Notes: generated by a model not told the origin, from the sequence alone. Positions 16,790-25,176 are shown, counted from the first letter of the stretch. The stretch: DNA of 50,360 nucleotides from Rhizobium sp. Root1212 (GCF_001424985.1 NZ_LMDA01000008.1:73121-123480); one strand, 5' to 3'. Numbers and translations: made by a program.

Positions 16790-17434
16790 ATGGATATGCG
16801 TAACGCAGCCATCGAACAAGGCAGCAGAACCGCCTTCGATTTCACCCAGCTCAGCGCGCACGAGCGTTACAAGCTGATGATCGGCACGATCATCCCGCGG
16901 CCGATCGCACTAGTGACGACCGTCGATGAGCATGGTCGCTACAATGCCGCGCCGTTCAGTTTCTTTAATTGTCTTTCCGCCGACCCGCCGATCCTGGCCA
17001 TCGGCGTCGAAAATAAGCCCGATATGTCGTTCAAGGATACGGGCCACAATATCCGCATGACCGAGGTCTTCACCGTCAACATCGTCTCCCATGCTATCGC
17101 GGAGGCGATGCACGTCTGCGGCACAAAATATCCGCAGGGTGTCGATGAACTGAAGGAAGCCGGCCTTACCGCCATGCCCGGCGAAAAGATCGCCGCCCCG
17201 TGGATCAAGGAAGCACCGGCCGCCTTCGAATGCCGTCGGCATATCACGCTAGAACTCGGCAAGTCCCGCCAGATCATCAGGGGAGAAATTTTGTTCGCGC
17301 ATTATCAAGAAGGCGCGGTGGATCAGGCGCTGCATGTGGATCCAAGCGTCATCGATGCGATTGCCCGCCTCGGCGGCGACACCTGCTCGACCATCCGCGA
17401 CCGCTTCGAGATGCTGACCCCAAAGCTCGGGTGA
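16790..17434 (+). CDS. Flavin reductase-like (FMN-binding split barrel) protein
   Basis: This is a 214-residue protein. The open frame extends far upstream, but the start is fixed by GGAGA before ATG 16790. IIPRPIALVTTVDEHGRYNAAPFSFFNCLSADPPILAIGV and TVNIVSHAIAEAM are diagnostic of the flavin_reduct domain (DIM6/NtaB type), which binds FMN and often supplies reduced flavin to a monooxygenase. No monooxygenase partner is in the cluster, so it may act on its own or support an enzyme elsewhere. It is 42 bases before the amidohydrolase gene. Confidence 0.87.
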   Translation: MDMRNAAIEQGSRTAFDFTQLSAHERYKLMIGTIIPRPIALVTTVDEHGRYNAAPFSFFNCLSADPPILAIGVENKPDMSFKDTGHNIRMTEVFTVNIVSHAIAEAMHVCGTKYPQGVDELKEAGLTAMPGEKIAAPWIKEAPAAFECRRHITLELGKSRQIIRGEILFAHYQEGAVDQALHVDPSVIDAIARLGGDTCSTIRDRFEMLTPKLG

Positions 17435-17476
17435 CAACAGAGCGCCTTGCAATGCCGCAGCATACAGGAGACTGCC

Positions 17477-18730
17477 GTGACGACCTTGAAAGACAGCCAT
17501 TACCTGATCGCCGATGTCAGGCTGGAAGAGGGCTTCGAGAAGGACGGCGACGTCATCGTCGCGACCCGCACCGGGCTCTATACGCTGGAAATCAAGGACG
17601 GCAGGATCGCCGCGCTGCACGCCGCCGGAGCCGTACTGCCGGCCGGCCTGCCGACGTATCAGGCGAATGGCCAGCTTGCGCTGCCCACCATGCGCGACAT
17701 GCACATTCATCTCGACAAGACCTTCTACGGCGGCCCCTGGCAGGCGCCGCGCCCGCGCCACGGCAAGACGATCATAGACATGATCGCGCTGGAGGAAAAA
17801 CTGCTGCCCAAGCTGCTGCCGACCTCTGTCGAGCGTGCAGAAGGCCTGATCGCCCTCCTGCAATCCAAGGGCAGCACCGTCGCGCGCAGCCATTGCAACA
17901 TCGATCCGGTCAGCGGCCTCAAGTGCCTTGAGCACCTGAAGCGGGCGCTGGAAAAGCACACGGACGGCTTCGCCTGCGAGATCGTTGCCTTTCCGCAGCA
18001 TGGGCTGCTGCATTCAAAGGTCGAAGGGCTGATGCGCGAAGCCATAGGGATGGGCGTAGATTATGTCGGCGGCCTCGATCCGACCAATGTCGATGCCGCC
18101 CTGGAAAAATCGCTCGACGCCATGTTCCAGATCGCGCTCGATACCGGCAAGGGCGTGGATATCCACTTGCATGAAATGGGGCCGGCGGGCATTGCCGCCG
18201 TCGATTACATGCTCGACACGGTGGAGAAAAACCCCGCACTGAAGGGCAAGATGACGATCAGCCACGCCTTTCCGCTGATGTCGCTCTCCCCGGAACAGTT
18301 GGAGGAGAAGGCGGCCCGGCTTGCGACCAACGGCATTGCGATCGCCTCAACGGTTCCGATCGGCGGGATGGTGATGCCGCTGCCGCAGCTTTCCAAGGCC
18401 GGCGTCTTCGTGATGACCGGCTCCGACAGCATCATCGACCACTGGTCTCCCTTCGGCAGCGGCGACATGCTGGAAAAGGCCTATTTCTACGCTCAGGTCT
18501 ATCGCGGCTCGGATGAATACCAGCTGTCGCGCGCCCTCGCCATTTCCACCGGCGGCGTGCTGCCGCTCGACAAGGATGGCAACCGCGCCTGGCCGAAGGC
18601 CGGCGACGAGGCCGGTTTCTGGCTCACCCCGGCAAGTTGTACCGCCGAGGCCGTTGCCCGCGTGCCGGCTCGCACCGCGACCTTCCACAAAGGGCGTCTG
18701 GTGTCTGGGGAGTGCAGGCTCATAGGATAA
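17477..18730 (+). CDS. Amidohydrolase, cytosine-deaminase-like
   Basis: This is a 417-residue metal-dependent hydrolase. I choose GTG 17477, preceded by AGGAG with good spacing, over the GTG/TTG codons further upstream. Metal ligands follow the cytosine deaminase pattern: His76-x-His78 (RDMHIHLDK), His230 and Glu233 (DIHLHEMG), His263 (TISHAFPL) and Asp317 (TGSDSI). The family opens C-N bonds in rings or deaminates them. With the importer, oxygenase and flavin protein around it, this enzyme probably takes a nitrogenous heterocycle or cyclic amide. It ends with KGRLVSGECRLIG, a normal C-terminus. Confidence 0.88.
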   Translation: MTTLKDSHYLIADVRLEEGFEKDGDVIVATRTGLYTLEIKDGRIAALHAAGAVLPAGLPTYQANGQLALPTMRDMHIHLDKTFYGGPWQAPRPRHGKTIIDMIALEEKLLPKLLPTSVERAEGLIALLQSKGSTVARSHCNIDPVSGLKCLEHLKRALEKHTDGFACEIVAFPQHGLLHSKVEGLMREAIGMGVDYVGGLDPTNVDAALEKSLDAMFQIALDTGKGVDIHLHEMGPAGIAAVDYMLDTVEKNPALKGKMTISHAFPLMSLSPEQLEEKAARLATNGIAIASTVPIGGMVMPLPQLSKAGVFVMTGSDSIIDHWSPFGSGDMLEKAYFYAQVYRGSDEYQLSRALAISTGGVLPLDKDGNRAWPKAGDEAGFWLTPASCTAEAVARVPARTATFHKGRLVSGECRLIG

Positions 18731-18771
18731 ACCCGCCGCGCCTGGCGCTTTCGCGCAAAAAAGGAGGCTAT

Positions 18772-19469
18772 ATGTCGCTGATCGAACCGCGTCCTCGGCT
18801 ATCGTTCCGAACCATCAAGGAGGAGATTACGCGGAGCATAGGCACAGGCGCTGGGCACCGGGTAGCCTTATTCCAGGCGAAAAATCGCTCGCGGCGGAAT
18901 GCGGGGTCGCGCGCGACGGTCAATCGGGCGCTGCAGGAGCTGGCGCGGGCTGGGCTGGTCGAAAGAAAACGCAAGGTTGGCACCCGCGTCGTGCTGAACC
19001 CCGTTCGCGAAGCACGGTTTGCGATCCTGGTCGTCAGACAAGAGGTAGCCGCGTCTGGAGCGGAGTACGGCTACCGTCTTTTGTCGCGTCAAAATCGGAT
19101 CGCTACCGCGAGGACGCAGAGCACCTCGGAGTCAAACCTGGTGTGCAGGTGCGCTGCATGCACTATTCCGATGGACAGCCCTATCAATTGGAAGATCGTC
19201 TTATCAATCCACTCATAGCGCCTGCCGTGCTCCAGGAGAGCTTCCAAGAAGAAGGGCCAAACGAGTGGCTCGTTGCTTTGGCGCCGCTCTCCCGCGCGGA
19301 ATTCACTTTTCTCGCGGGTTCCCCAAGCGACGAAGAAGCAAAGCTGCTGGCCACTGAAGCCCGCGCTCCGGTATTCATCGGCGAGCGGCGCACCTGGCTT
19401 TTGGGCAGTCCGGTTACTTTTTTGAGGATGATCCATCCTCACACAAATCGTCTGAGGACCATTCTCTGA
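18772..19469 (+). pseudogene. GntR/HutC-family regulator, multiply frameshifted
   Basis: Starting at ATG 18772 (AAAGGAGG upstream), frame 1 reads MSLIEPRPRLSFRTIKEEITRSI. The next 20 residues make sense only in another frame (APGSLIPGEKSLAAECGVAR). Frame 1 then resumes as ATVNRALQELARAGLVERKRKVGTRVVLNPVREARF. A further shift near 19060-19150 leads into the UTRA ligand domain (RCMHYSDGQPYQLEDRLIN, PNEWLVALAPLSRAEF, RRTWLLGSPVTFLRMIHP). The two compensating shifts fall on the recognition helix, so DNA binding is lost. Its position just after the amidohydrolase suggests that it once repressed this cluster. Confidence 0.82.
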
Positions 19470-19638
19470 TACGTCTGCGTTACGTGGGCGTTTTCGATGG
19501 GTATAGCCGGCGTTTGAATACAGCCAAGTCACTGCGGTTCGATTCCTTTCAACTGCGTGGTTGCGGAATAGCGGGGTCGCCGGTTCGAGTGTCATCAAGA
19601 GCTTAAACCCAAGTCAGATGCGCCTGGAATCTGATTGA

Positions 19639-20721
19639 TCACGAAAGACCGTACCAGGCACCGCGGCCCGCACCGTGCAGGACGAGGTGCCCTTGATCGA
19701 CGAGGGCCTTGAGGTGATCCTTGATGGTGTGACGGCTCGCATAGGTGATCCGGGCAGCCTCCGCGACCGTAATCCGGCCGTGCTCACGCGCCAACTCCAG
19801 CAATGTGACGGACAGTTCCGGCATGTCGGCGAGGATAATACGCTCGCGCTCCATTTTTTTCTCAAGCCGCGTCTTCTGCCGATGCAGAGCTTTCAAAAAG
19901 AATTCGATCCAGGGATTCCAATCGGGATCGGCGCTGCGGATCGTTCCCTGCGTGCGCCGAAGCGAGATGTAGTAGCTCTCCTTACTTTGCTCAATGATGC
20001 TTTCGAGCGAGCTGTAAGGGACGTAAGCATAGCCAGCCCTCAGGAGCAACAAGGTGGTCAGAATTCGCGATAGGCGGCCATTGCCATCCTGAAATGGATG
20101 GATTTCGAGGAAAACGACAACGAAGATCGCGACGACCAAAAGTGGATGGAGCCGCTTTTCTCTTCCTTGCTCCTCCAGCCAAGCGACCAGTTCTTCCATT
20201 CGACGCGGCGTATCAAACGGAGATGCCGTTTCGAAAACGATGCCGAGGCTCTCGCCCTGTTCGTTAAACGCCTCCACGTTGTTGGAAAGGGTTTTGTAGG
20301 CGCCGCGATGCCGCTCGTCCTTCGTCGAATGCGCAAGAAGGTCGCGGTGGAGTTGACGGATATGATTCTCGGTGAACGAAATAGCGTCGTAAGCACTGAA
20401 GATGGTTTCCATCACCTCCGCATAGCCGGCAACCTCTTGCTCATCGCGTGTCGTAAACGACCCCAGGCGAATGTTTGCCAGCAGCTTTTCGACCTCTCGG
20501 TCGGTGAGACGTGCCCCTTCGATACGTGTGGAGGAGCCGACGCTTTCGATCGTGGCGACACGCCGGAGGCTGGACAGCCGCTCAGGCGCGATCCGGCCGA
20601 TCGCACGCCACGCACCCTTGAATTCATCGATTTCCGCGATCAGCGACAGGATTTCGGGCGTAATCCGGACGGTCGCCGCGTTTAGAAGCTCCATTTCACC
20701 ATCCATTCCCATCCAATTCAT
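19639..20721 (-). CDS. Fic-domain AMP-transferase, self-inhibited class, with HTH tail
   Basis: This 360-residue protein has the Fic motif HPFQDGNGRLSR with catalytic His208. Near the N-terminus, SSTRIEGA (residues 63-70) fits the inhibitory helix (S/T)xxxE(G/N), with Glu68 blocking the ATP site. It is therefore a class II Fic enzyme, usually able to AMPylate itself or a cellular target when relieved. The C-terminal 60 residues (ITVAEAARITYASRHTIKDHLKALVDQGHLVLHGAGRGAWYGLS) form a winged HTH, as in many chromosomal and plasmid Fic proteins. The start at 20721 is the first ATG and lacks a strong RBS. A 20-bp direct repeat lies over and upstream of it. Confidence 0.9.
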   Translation of the reverse strand: MNWMGMDGEMELLNAATVRITPEILSLIAEIDEFKGAWRAIGRIAPERLSSLRRVATIESVGSSTRIEGARLTDREVEKLLANIRLGSFTTRDEQEVAGYAEVMETIFSAYDAISFTENHIRQLHRDLLAHSTKDERHRGAYKTLSNNVEAFNEQGESLGIVFETASPFDTPRRMEELVAWLEEQGREKRLHPLLVVAIFVVVFLEIHPFQDGNGRLSRILTTLLLLRAGYAYVPYSSLESIIEQSKESYYISLRRTQGTIRSADPDWNPWIEFFLKALHRQKTRLEKKMERERIILADMPELSVTLLELAREHGRITVAEAARITYASRHTIKDHLKALVDQGHLVLHGAGRGAWYGLS

Positions 20722-20768
20722 GAGATGCTGTCATGCACTATTTATCCATCCATTTCCATCCAATTTCG
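20698..20768. repeat. Direct repeat at the fic start
   Basis: CATCCATTCCCATCCAATT (about 20700-20718) and CATCCATTTCCATCCAATT (about 20748-20766) differ at one base. Their spacing is close to 48 bases. The first copy overlaps the initial codons of fic and the second lies upstream. Repeats placed this way often bind the gene's own HTH product, so autoregulation by the Fic protein's winged helix is a reasonable inference. A recent short duplication is the alternative. Confidence 0.55.
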
Positions 20769-20993
20769 ACGAGATAGTCTGTCTCTCTTTCTGTGGATCG
20801 TGAGCTAGACGATTTTGCAGCCTTCACTGGGCCGATCCAGACTTCTGCAGCGAGACACGATGCTCGAGGGCGCCTGCCATCGGAAATTCGAGACAGTCCT
20901 TCGGTGTTATTGGCAAGGCGATGGCCACCGAGCATGAGGAGTGGGATTTCTAACTCTCTGGGGATTGTAAGAATTCTCGGCGCAAATCCCGGG

Positions 20994-21449
20994 TCAGCTC
21001 TCAGTGCAAATCAACAGCAGGAGCACCGAAAGCATGGTTAGATCTACGCCCGTCACCTGCTCCAGAAACGGCCGCAGATACGTGAACATGGTGACCGCCG
21101 AGCCCCAGGACAGCATGCGGGCCATGAGCCCGCGCCGGAAATAAGGCCGCTTCAGCAGGTCGACCATTGTCTGGAAATCCTGCTTGCGATGCGCGGGCAG
21201 CAACGGCAGCGCGACAATATGCCAGACGAGGTTGATCGCGACAATGGGCCTCAGCGCCCAGAAGACCTCGCGCCAGCCGAACAGGCCCCCGAGATAGCTG
21301 CCGACGGGGGCAGCAAAGGCGGCAGCCATCGCCTGCCAGCCATACATCAGGACAAGCGCGCGCGGCACGAACTCGATGAGCAGATACAATTGAACCGGCA
21401 CTGCCGAAGACGAGAATTCCCGTAGGCAGCGACCACGAGAGGCTGCCAT
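20994..21449 (-). pseudogene. MFS transporter remnant
   Basis: About 140 residues with four or five hydrophobic segments (LYLLIEFVPRALVLMYGWQAMAAAFAAPVGSYLGGLFGWREVFWALRPIVAINLVWHIVALPLLP) match the middle of a 12-helix facilitator. Both ends are missing. The 5' end runs into a sequence that also occurs at 39.9 kb (see the dispersed repeat), and the 3' end stops in unrelated DNA. It is not expected to function. Confidence 0.6.
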
Positions 21450-21505
21450 TGCAGCCTCTCGATGTGCCTCAGGCCGTTATGCGACCGCCGCCCGATCCCG
21501 GCTTG
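21371..21505. repeat. Dispersed repeat, copy 1, with a perfect hairpin
   Basis: This is similar to 39912-40050. Shared blocks include TCGATGAGCAG, GAATTCCCG, CCATTGCAGCCTCTC and ATGCGACCGC-GCCCGATCCCGGCTTG (one mismatch). In this copy GAGAGGCTGC-CATT-GCAGCCTCTC (21437-21460) is a perfect 10-bp hairpin. Read in reverse, both copies begin a similar short peptide (MAASRG / MAAFLG). It could be an end of an unrecognised mobile element or a duplicated leader. Confidence 0.5.
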
Positions 21506-21625
21506 ATCATCCAAAAGGACGGTTCCAAAGCCTGTTGGCATTCGAGATCGTCGTCGCGCGGGTTGTCATTCGGCGGTGGCATGAGCGGCACGATAAGTGT
21601 CCTCCCGCATCCGATAAATGGCGCA

Positions 21626-21922
21626 TCAGCGCTTCGGCTGCTTGCCAAAGTCCTTGCGCAACTCGTCCTTGGCGCGATTGAGGGTCGCTAGGCGTGATCG
21701 AGACAGCTGCTTGCCAGCGCGATTGATGTAAAAGGTAAGCATCGACATAGCAGACTGGAAAGGGCTGGCCTTGCGTCCCGGGCTCTCTTCCGCTGAGTGC
21801 TTCAGGGAATCCGCGATCTTCTTGGCACTGCGCTGCTTAAAGACTCCGCCTTCGAGGTCCATCGCATCGCTATTGTCGGTTACGTCCTGCGACCATTTCT
21901 GCTTGGATTTCTTTTTGGGCAT
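21626..21922 (-). CDS. DUF3175 family protein
   Basis: This 98-residue basic protein reads KWSQDVTDNSDAMDLEGGVFKQRSAKKIADSLKHSAE, then SAMSMLTFYINRAGKQLSRSRLATLNRAKDELRKDFG. That is the whole of DUF3175, a small family of unknown function common in alphaproteobacterial stress loci. RBS GGAGG precedes the ATG. It lies 48 bases downstream of the 'plasmid stabilization' family gene on the same strand, so it is probably co-transcribed from the EcfG-type promoter at 22317-22343. Confidence 0.85.
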   Translation of the reverse strand: MPKKKSKQKWSQDVTDNSDAMDLEGGVFKQRSAKKIADSLKHSAEESPGRKASPFQSAMSMLTFYINRAGKQLSRSRLATLNRAKDELRKDFGKQPKR

Positions 21923-21970
21923 CGGATCCTCCGCATGTGAAGCGGCGCCGTCGGTGATGACGCCTTCAGA

Positions 21971-22285
21971 TCAATGATGGTCTTGTTGCTCGTTGCGCTT
22001 GCGAGTGGCAGCGGCCTTTTTGGCTGAAGCGGAACGCTCTTCCTTTGTCCGTGATGCAGCAACGGCACCACCCCTGCGTCCCCCTTTTTCGGAGGAGGCA
22101 TGGTTTTCGGCATGGCCGCGGCCGGAGCCGGACTTTTTGCCACCACCGCTTTCCTTGTTGACGGTGGCCCAGGCGCGACGCTCGGCTTCCTTCTCGGAAA
22201 CGCCACGGTCTTCGTAGCCTTCCTCGATGTGCTCAGCCTTGCGCTTCTGCTTATCGGTATAGGCGGACTTGTCACCTTGGGGCAT
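21971..22285 (-). CDS. Small basic 'plasmid stabilization' family protein
   Basis: This is a 104-residue, highly charged protein: MPQGDKSAYTDKQKRKAEHIEEGYEDRGVSEKEAERRAWATVNKESGGGKKSGSGRG. The N-terminal half is strongly conserved in rhizobia and often labelled plasmid stabilization protein, although that role is not established. The C-terminal half is low-complexity Lys/Arg/Ala, suggesting nucleic-acid contact. RBS AAGGAG precedes ATG 22285. An EcfG-type promoter lies 32 bases upstream, which implies stress induction. Confidence 0.85.
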   Translation of the reverse strand: MPQGDKSAYTDKQKRKAEHIEEGYEDRGVSEKEAERRAWATVNKESGGGKKSGSGRGHAENHASSEKGGRRGGAVAASRTKEERSASAKKAAATRKRNEQQDHH

Positions 22286-22316
22286 GAAACATCTCCTTAG
22301 CTGATGTGAAGCAAGG

Positions 22317-22343
22317 AAAACTGCGGTTTCGCGGCAAAGTTCC
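22317..22343 (-). promoter_or_regulatory. EcfG-type promoter
   Basis: On the reverse strand GGAAC (22339-22343), 17 bases, then GTTTT (22317-22321). This matches the general-stress-response sigma factor consensus (GGAAC-N16/17-GTT) of alphaproteobacteria. It is correctly placed for the gene starting at 22285. Confidence 0.75.
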
Positions 22344-22775
22344 GGGCGTCGTTCACTGGGTGGACGCGGCGGGTGTCATCCGCCTTGCGTTTTGGCCAGC
22401 CGCTGTTTGCGAGCGGAACCAACGCGGCCAGGCGAGGGTTTGTCGGCGATATCCTGACCATGAACATCGAAAGGGAACTTCCATGGCATAGACAGCCGGT
22501 GATTTCATCGTAATCCGCCTTCAATCTTGAGGCGTCAGCGCATGTTCGGATCAGCCCGAGCGCCAAGTCGGCCAAGGGAGCCTTCCCGGTTATGCCGCAC
22601 CGCCCGCACCAGAAACAGCAGTGCCGAAGCGCTGGCTGAGGAAACCTTACTCTCGGGAACCATCCGCTGGCAGGTGGTCGAGCACGAAACTCATCCCCGC
22701 AGGCTGGGCGCGGAATTGAGCGCTGCGGTGAGCCCGCTCTACGCCATGCCACCCACACCAAATTGAGCGGGAGCG
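22344..22775. other. Intergenic stretch without a recognised gene
   Basis: A long reverse frame runs through here, but its composition (Arg/Pro/Ser-rich) and lack of start or motifs mark it as non-coding. No repeat, terminator or RNA gene was recognised. Confidence 0.45.
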
Positions 22776-22871
22776 TCAGCCCAGGTACAGACCGACACCC
22801 AGGGCGATGACGACCGTCGCTCCGCAAGCGGCCACGCAAAGCGCGACGGTTTCAAACCACTCAAGTCTCAT
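22776..22871 (-). CDS. Putative 31-residue single-pass membrane peptide
   Basis: MRLEWFETVALCVAACGATVVIALGVGLYLG is an amphipathic start followed by one hydrophobic helix. GAGG lies three bases before the ATG, which is closer than ideal. It is too short for family assignment. Small one-helix proteins like this are common in rhizobial stress islands, but coding is not proven. Confidence 0.35.
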   Translation of the reverse strand: MRLEWFETVALCVAACGATVVIALGVGLYLG

Positions 22872-23140
22872 TCCTCAATTATCGCGCAGGATTTGGCTGG
22901 TAGGCAATTGGACTTAGGGCCAACCTCGCATGGAGATCGTACGCGCTCTATGGTCGCCATTCCTCCCCGATTTTCAGGACCAGGCGGTCGCTCACGGCCC
23001 CAATAACAGCCGTTGCGCGAAGATAGACAACTATCCCCGCTCTGAGCCGTGGCCGGGCGTGTGATCCTGTCGGTCGGCGTTCGGGGCCTTGATCGCGAGA
23101 AAGTCGCGGCGCAGGTCGATGTACTTGATCAAGGCCTTGA

Positions 23141-23434
23141 TTGGTCATCGCTGACGCCTTCCGCTTTGCCAAGGATGTTCAGGTAAGCGACGAATGGGGA
23201 CCGGTCTATTCCGGCGTGATGATCGACGCCAATGAGGCGGTCGCGCCGGTCCATGATTGCATGCCGGCCCTGCTTGACCGCGACGATTACTAGCAATGGC
23301 TTCACGGAAGCTTCGAGAGCGTGCTTGCGTTTCAGACGCTGGTCTTGCCTCCAGATCTTATAGAGATGGAGCGCACGACGGTCCTGTGGGTGAAGAAGAA
23401 AGCTCCCGCCGCGCAGGAAACGTTCGCCCGATAG
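23141..23434 (+). pseudogene. YedK/HMCES-type (SOS response-associated peptidase) C-terminal remnant
   Basis: The frame reads EWGPVYSGVMIDANEAVAPVHDCMPALLDRDDY, an in-frame TAG (23291), then QWLHGSFESVLAFQTLVLPPDLIEMERTTVLWVKKKA. The motif IHDRMPVIL of YedK, holding the active-site His, appears as VHDCMPALL. The N-terminal half with the catalytic Cys2 that cross-links to abasic sites is absent. This is a dead fragment of a DNA-repair gene. Rhizobial plasmids often carry many copies of this family. Confidence 0.65.
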
Positions 23435-23438
23435 AGAG

Positions 23439-23464
23439 GGGGCCGGGACAGAGCCCGGCCCCTT
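23439..23464. terminator. Strong GC hairpin between convergent units
   Basis: GGGGCCGGG-ACAGAG-CCCGGCCCC is a perfect 9-bp stem followed by TT. It sits between the YedK remnant (forward) and csbD (reverse, stop at 23475). It probably ends transcription, most usefully for the csbD message. Confidence 0.6.
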
Positions 23465-23474
23465 GACGGTTGCC

Positions 23475-23678
23475 TTACCAGGACTGGCGGCCATACCAGT
23501 CATCGATGTCTGTCTTGGCACGATCCTTTTCGATGCCGTAGCGCTCCTGGATCTTGCCTTCCAATTGGTCACGCTTGCCGGCGATCTGGTCGAGATCGTC
23601 ATCGGTGAGCTTACCCCACTGTTCCTTGATCTTGCCTTTGACCTGCTTCCAGTTTCCTTCGACGCGGTTCCAGTCCAT
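23475..23678 (-). CDS. CsbD-family stress protein
   Basis: This 67-residue protein, MDWNRVEGNWKQVKGKIKEQWGKLTDDDLDQIAGKRDQLEGKIQERYGI, is a full-length CsbD-like protein. The family is small, hydrophilic and induced by general stress in many bacteria, with no known biochemical role. The start is set by AAAGGAG eight bases before ATG 23678; the long open frame upstream is not coding. A near-consensus EcfG promoter precedes it. Confidence 0.92.
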   Translation of the reverse strand: MDWNRVEGNWKQVKGKIKEQWGKLTDDDLDQIAGKRDQLEGKIQERYGIEKDRAKTDIDDWYGRQSW

Positions 23679-23708
23679 GGGTGTTCTCCTTTCATCGTCT
23701 GGACAGGT

Positions 23709-23733
23709 AACGACGAGGACAGGGAATTGTTTC
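23709..23733 (-). promoter_or_regulatory. EcfG-type promoter (one mismatch)
   Basis: On the reverse strand GAAAC (23729-23733), 17 bases, GTT (23709-23711). The consensus is GGAAC-N16/17-GTT. It lies about 31 bases upstream of the csbD start. Confidence 0.55.
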
Positions 23734-23910
23734 CTGGGATGACGCTGAGGGTGGGGCGCTACTCGCACCATGTCCCGGACCTGCGGCGGTGATCGCCGAT
23801 CCTGAAATGAAAAAAGGGGGCGAACAATACCTTGTTCCCCAGACACGTTAAGCCCGATCGGATCGTGAACTCTCGTCGCGAACCCGCATGATGCGCGTTC
23901 GAATGCGCCA

Positions 23911-24120
23911 TTACATATCAATGCCGACACGTTCCAATGCCCGGTACAAGGTGGTCGGGTGAACCTTGAGCACCTGGAGCGACGGCGCGGGGCGTCTGGC
24001 CGTCCTCGATGAGCTGTCGGACAAGCGCGATTTGCTCGGCCGATAGGGCAGGGGACGTCCGAACCGAGCGCTCTTCGCCTTCGCGGCGGCTCGGCCGCTG
24101 CTGGTGCGCTCATGGATCGA
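23911..24120 (-). pseudogene. Serine recombinase (Tn3 resolvase type) C-terminal remnant
   Basis: Read in reverse: RFGRP, then LSAEQIALVRQLIEDGQTPR, a frameshift, and VLKVHPTTLYRALERVGIDM before TAA at 23911-23913. This is the DNA-binding HTH end of a resolvase/invertase. At least two frameshifts are present and the catalytic domain is missing. It marks a past transposon or integration event. Confidence 0.7.
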
Positions 24121-24190
24121 GGATCACTCGAATTGGGCAATGCCGGCGAAGATGGTCAGTACCATTAACTTATAAGTCGCTACACGTCGT

Positions 24191-25168
24191 TCAATCGATG
24201 AACTCGACCGTCACGCCCGGCTTCACCATCGCAGCAAGTTCCTCAGCGTCCCAATTTGTCAGACGCACGCAGCCATGAGAGCCCTCCTTGTCGATACGGG
24301 ACGGCTCCGGTGTGCCGTGGACACCATATGTCGGCTCCGACAGATCGATCCAGACGGTTCCCACCGGACCGTTGGGCCCGCTCGGCACCTTTAACACCGT
24401 CTTGTTGTCGCCTTGCTGAAAGTTGATCTTGGGATTGTAGGTATAGGTCGGCATCCTCGCGACACCCTTGACCTTGTGGGTGCCCGATGGTGAGGGCGAC
24501 TCGTCGCTGCCGATGGTCGCGGGATAGACCGCCAGCAACGCGCCGTCTTCCGCAAAAGCAAATACTTGGGCCGTTTTCTTGCGCGCCTCGATCCGCTTGA
24601 CCGTTCCCGTAACAGACTCGCCCACGGCCGCGACGGAGATGGTTTCTCCCACAGAGAATGTCGATCCGGGATTGAGCGTGTTCAGCAGGTCGATATCCAT
24701 GTGGAACCGCTCGGACAGTTTCTCGGCGACGCTCGTATAGCCGAGATGCTTCATTTTCGCCTGTTGCGCATAGTCCTTGGGAATTCTTTCGACGAGGTCC
24801 TTGGCGTCGTCCTTCAAAATCCGGTAGGGCTCGATGGCGGGCGCATTGTCCGAAAGTCGCCGAAGAACCTCCGGATCAAGCTTTCCGTCGGCGGGGAGAT
24901 CTTTCAGCGCCTCGAAACCGGCCACCGCCTTGCCGACATTCTCCCCATAGTAGCCGTCGATGACGCCGGGAGAGGACCCCGCCCGGTCGAGCAGGACCTG
25001 AAGACGGATAATGGCGGGATCGGGCTTCGAAGCCGTTTCCTTCGGGCGTTCCGTGGCGATTGCGTCGAGAGCCGCCCCGTTGATGGCCTGAGGCGACAGA
25101 TACCGGGCGTCTGCGGAGCCGCAGAGCAAGAGGGAAATAGATGCAGCGATGAGAGGTAAATTGTTCAT
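24191..25168 (-). CDS. L,D-transpeptidase (YkuD) with peptidoglycan-binding domain
   Basis: This is a 325-residue exported protein. The N-terminus MNNLPLIAASISLLLCGSADA is a signal peptide. A peptidoglycan-binding region (LQVLLDRAGSSPGVIDGYYGENVGKAVAGFEAL) is followed by a LysM-like stretch (LSERFHMDIDLLNTLNPGSTFSVGETI) and the YkuD domain ending YGVHGTPEPSRIDKEGSHGCVRL. The catalytic Cys is about 300. Such enzymes make 3-3 cross-links or attach proteins to peptidoglycan in the periplasm. An EcfG promoter ends only seven bases before this ATG and there is no RBS, so the message may be leaderless. Eight further residues upstream are in frame but would lie within the promoter. Confidence 0.9.
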   Translation of the reverse strand: MNNLPLIAASISLLLCGSADARYLSPQAINGAALDAIATERPKETASKPDPAIIRLQVLLDRAGSSPGVIDGYYGENVGKAVAGFEALKDLPADGKLDPEVLRRLSDNAPAIEPYRILKDDAKDLVERIPKDYAQQAKMKHLGYTSVAEKLSERFHMDIDLLNTLNPGSTFSVGETISVAAVGESVTGTVKRIEARKKTAQVFAFAEDGALLAVYPATIGSDESPSPSGTHKVKGVARMPTYTYNPKINFQQGDNKTVLKVPSGPNGPVGTVWIDLSEPTYGVHGTPEPSRIDKEGSHGCVRLTNWDAEELAAMVKPGVTVEFID

Positions 25169-25176
25169 TAAGACAA

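Noticed and set aside
23475..24140. Single 221-residue protein ending in the CsbD sequence
   Set aside because: A good RBS and canonical start place CsbD at 23678; the upstream part is the resolvase remnant and leader read in a chance open frame.
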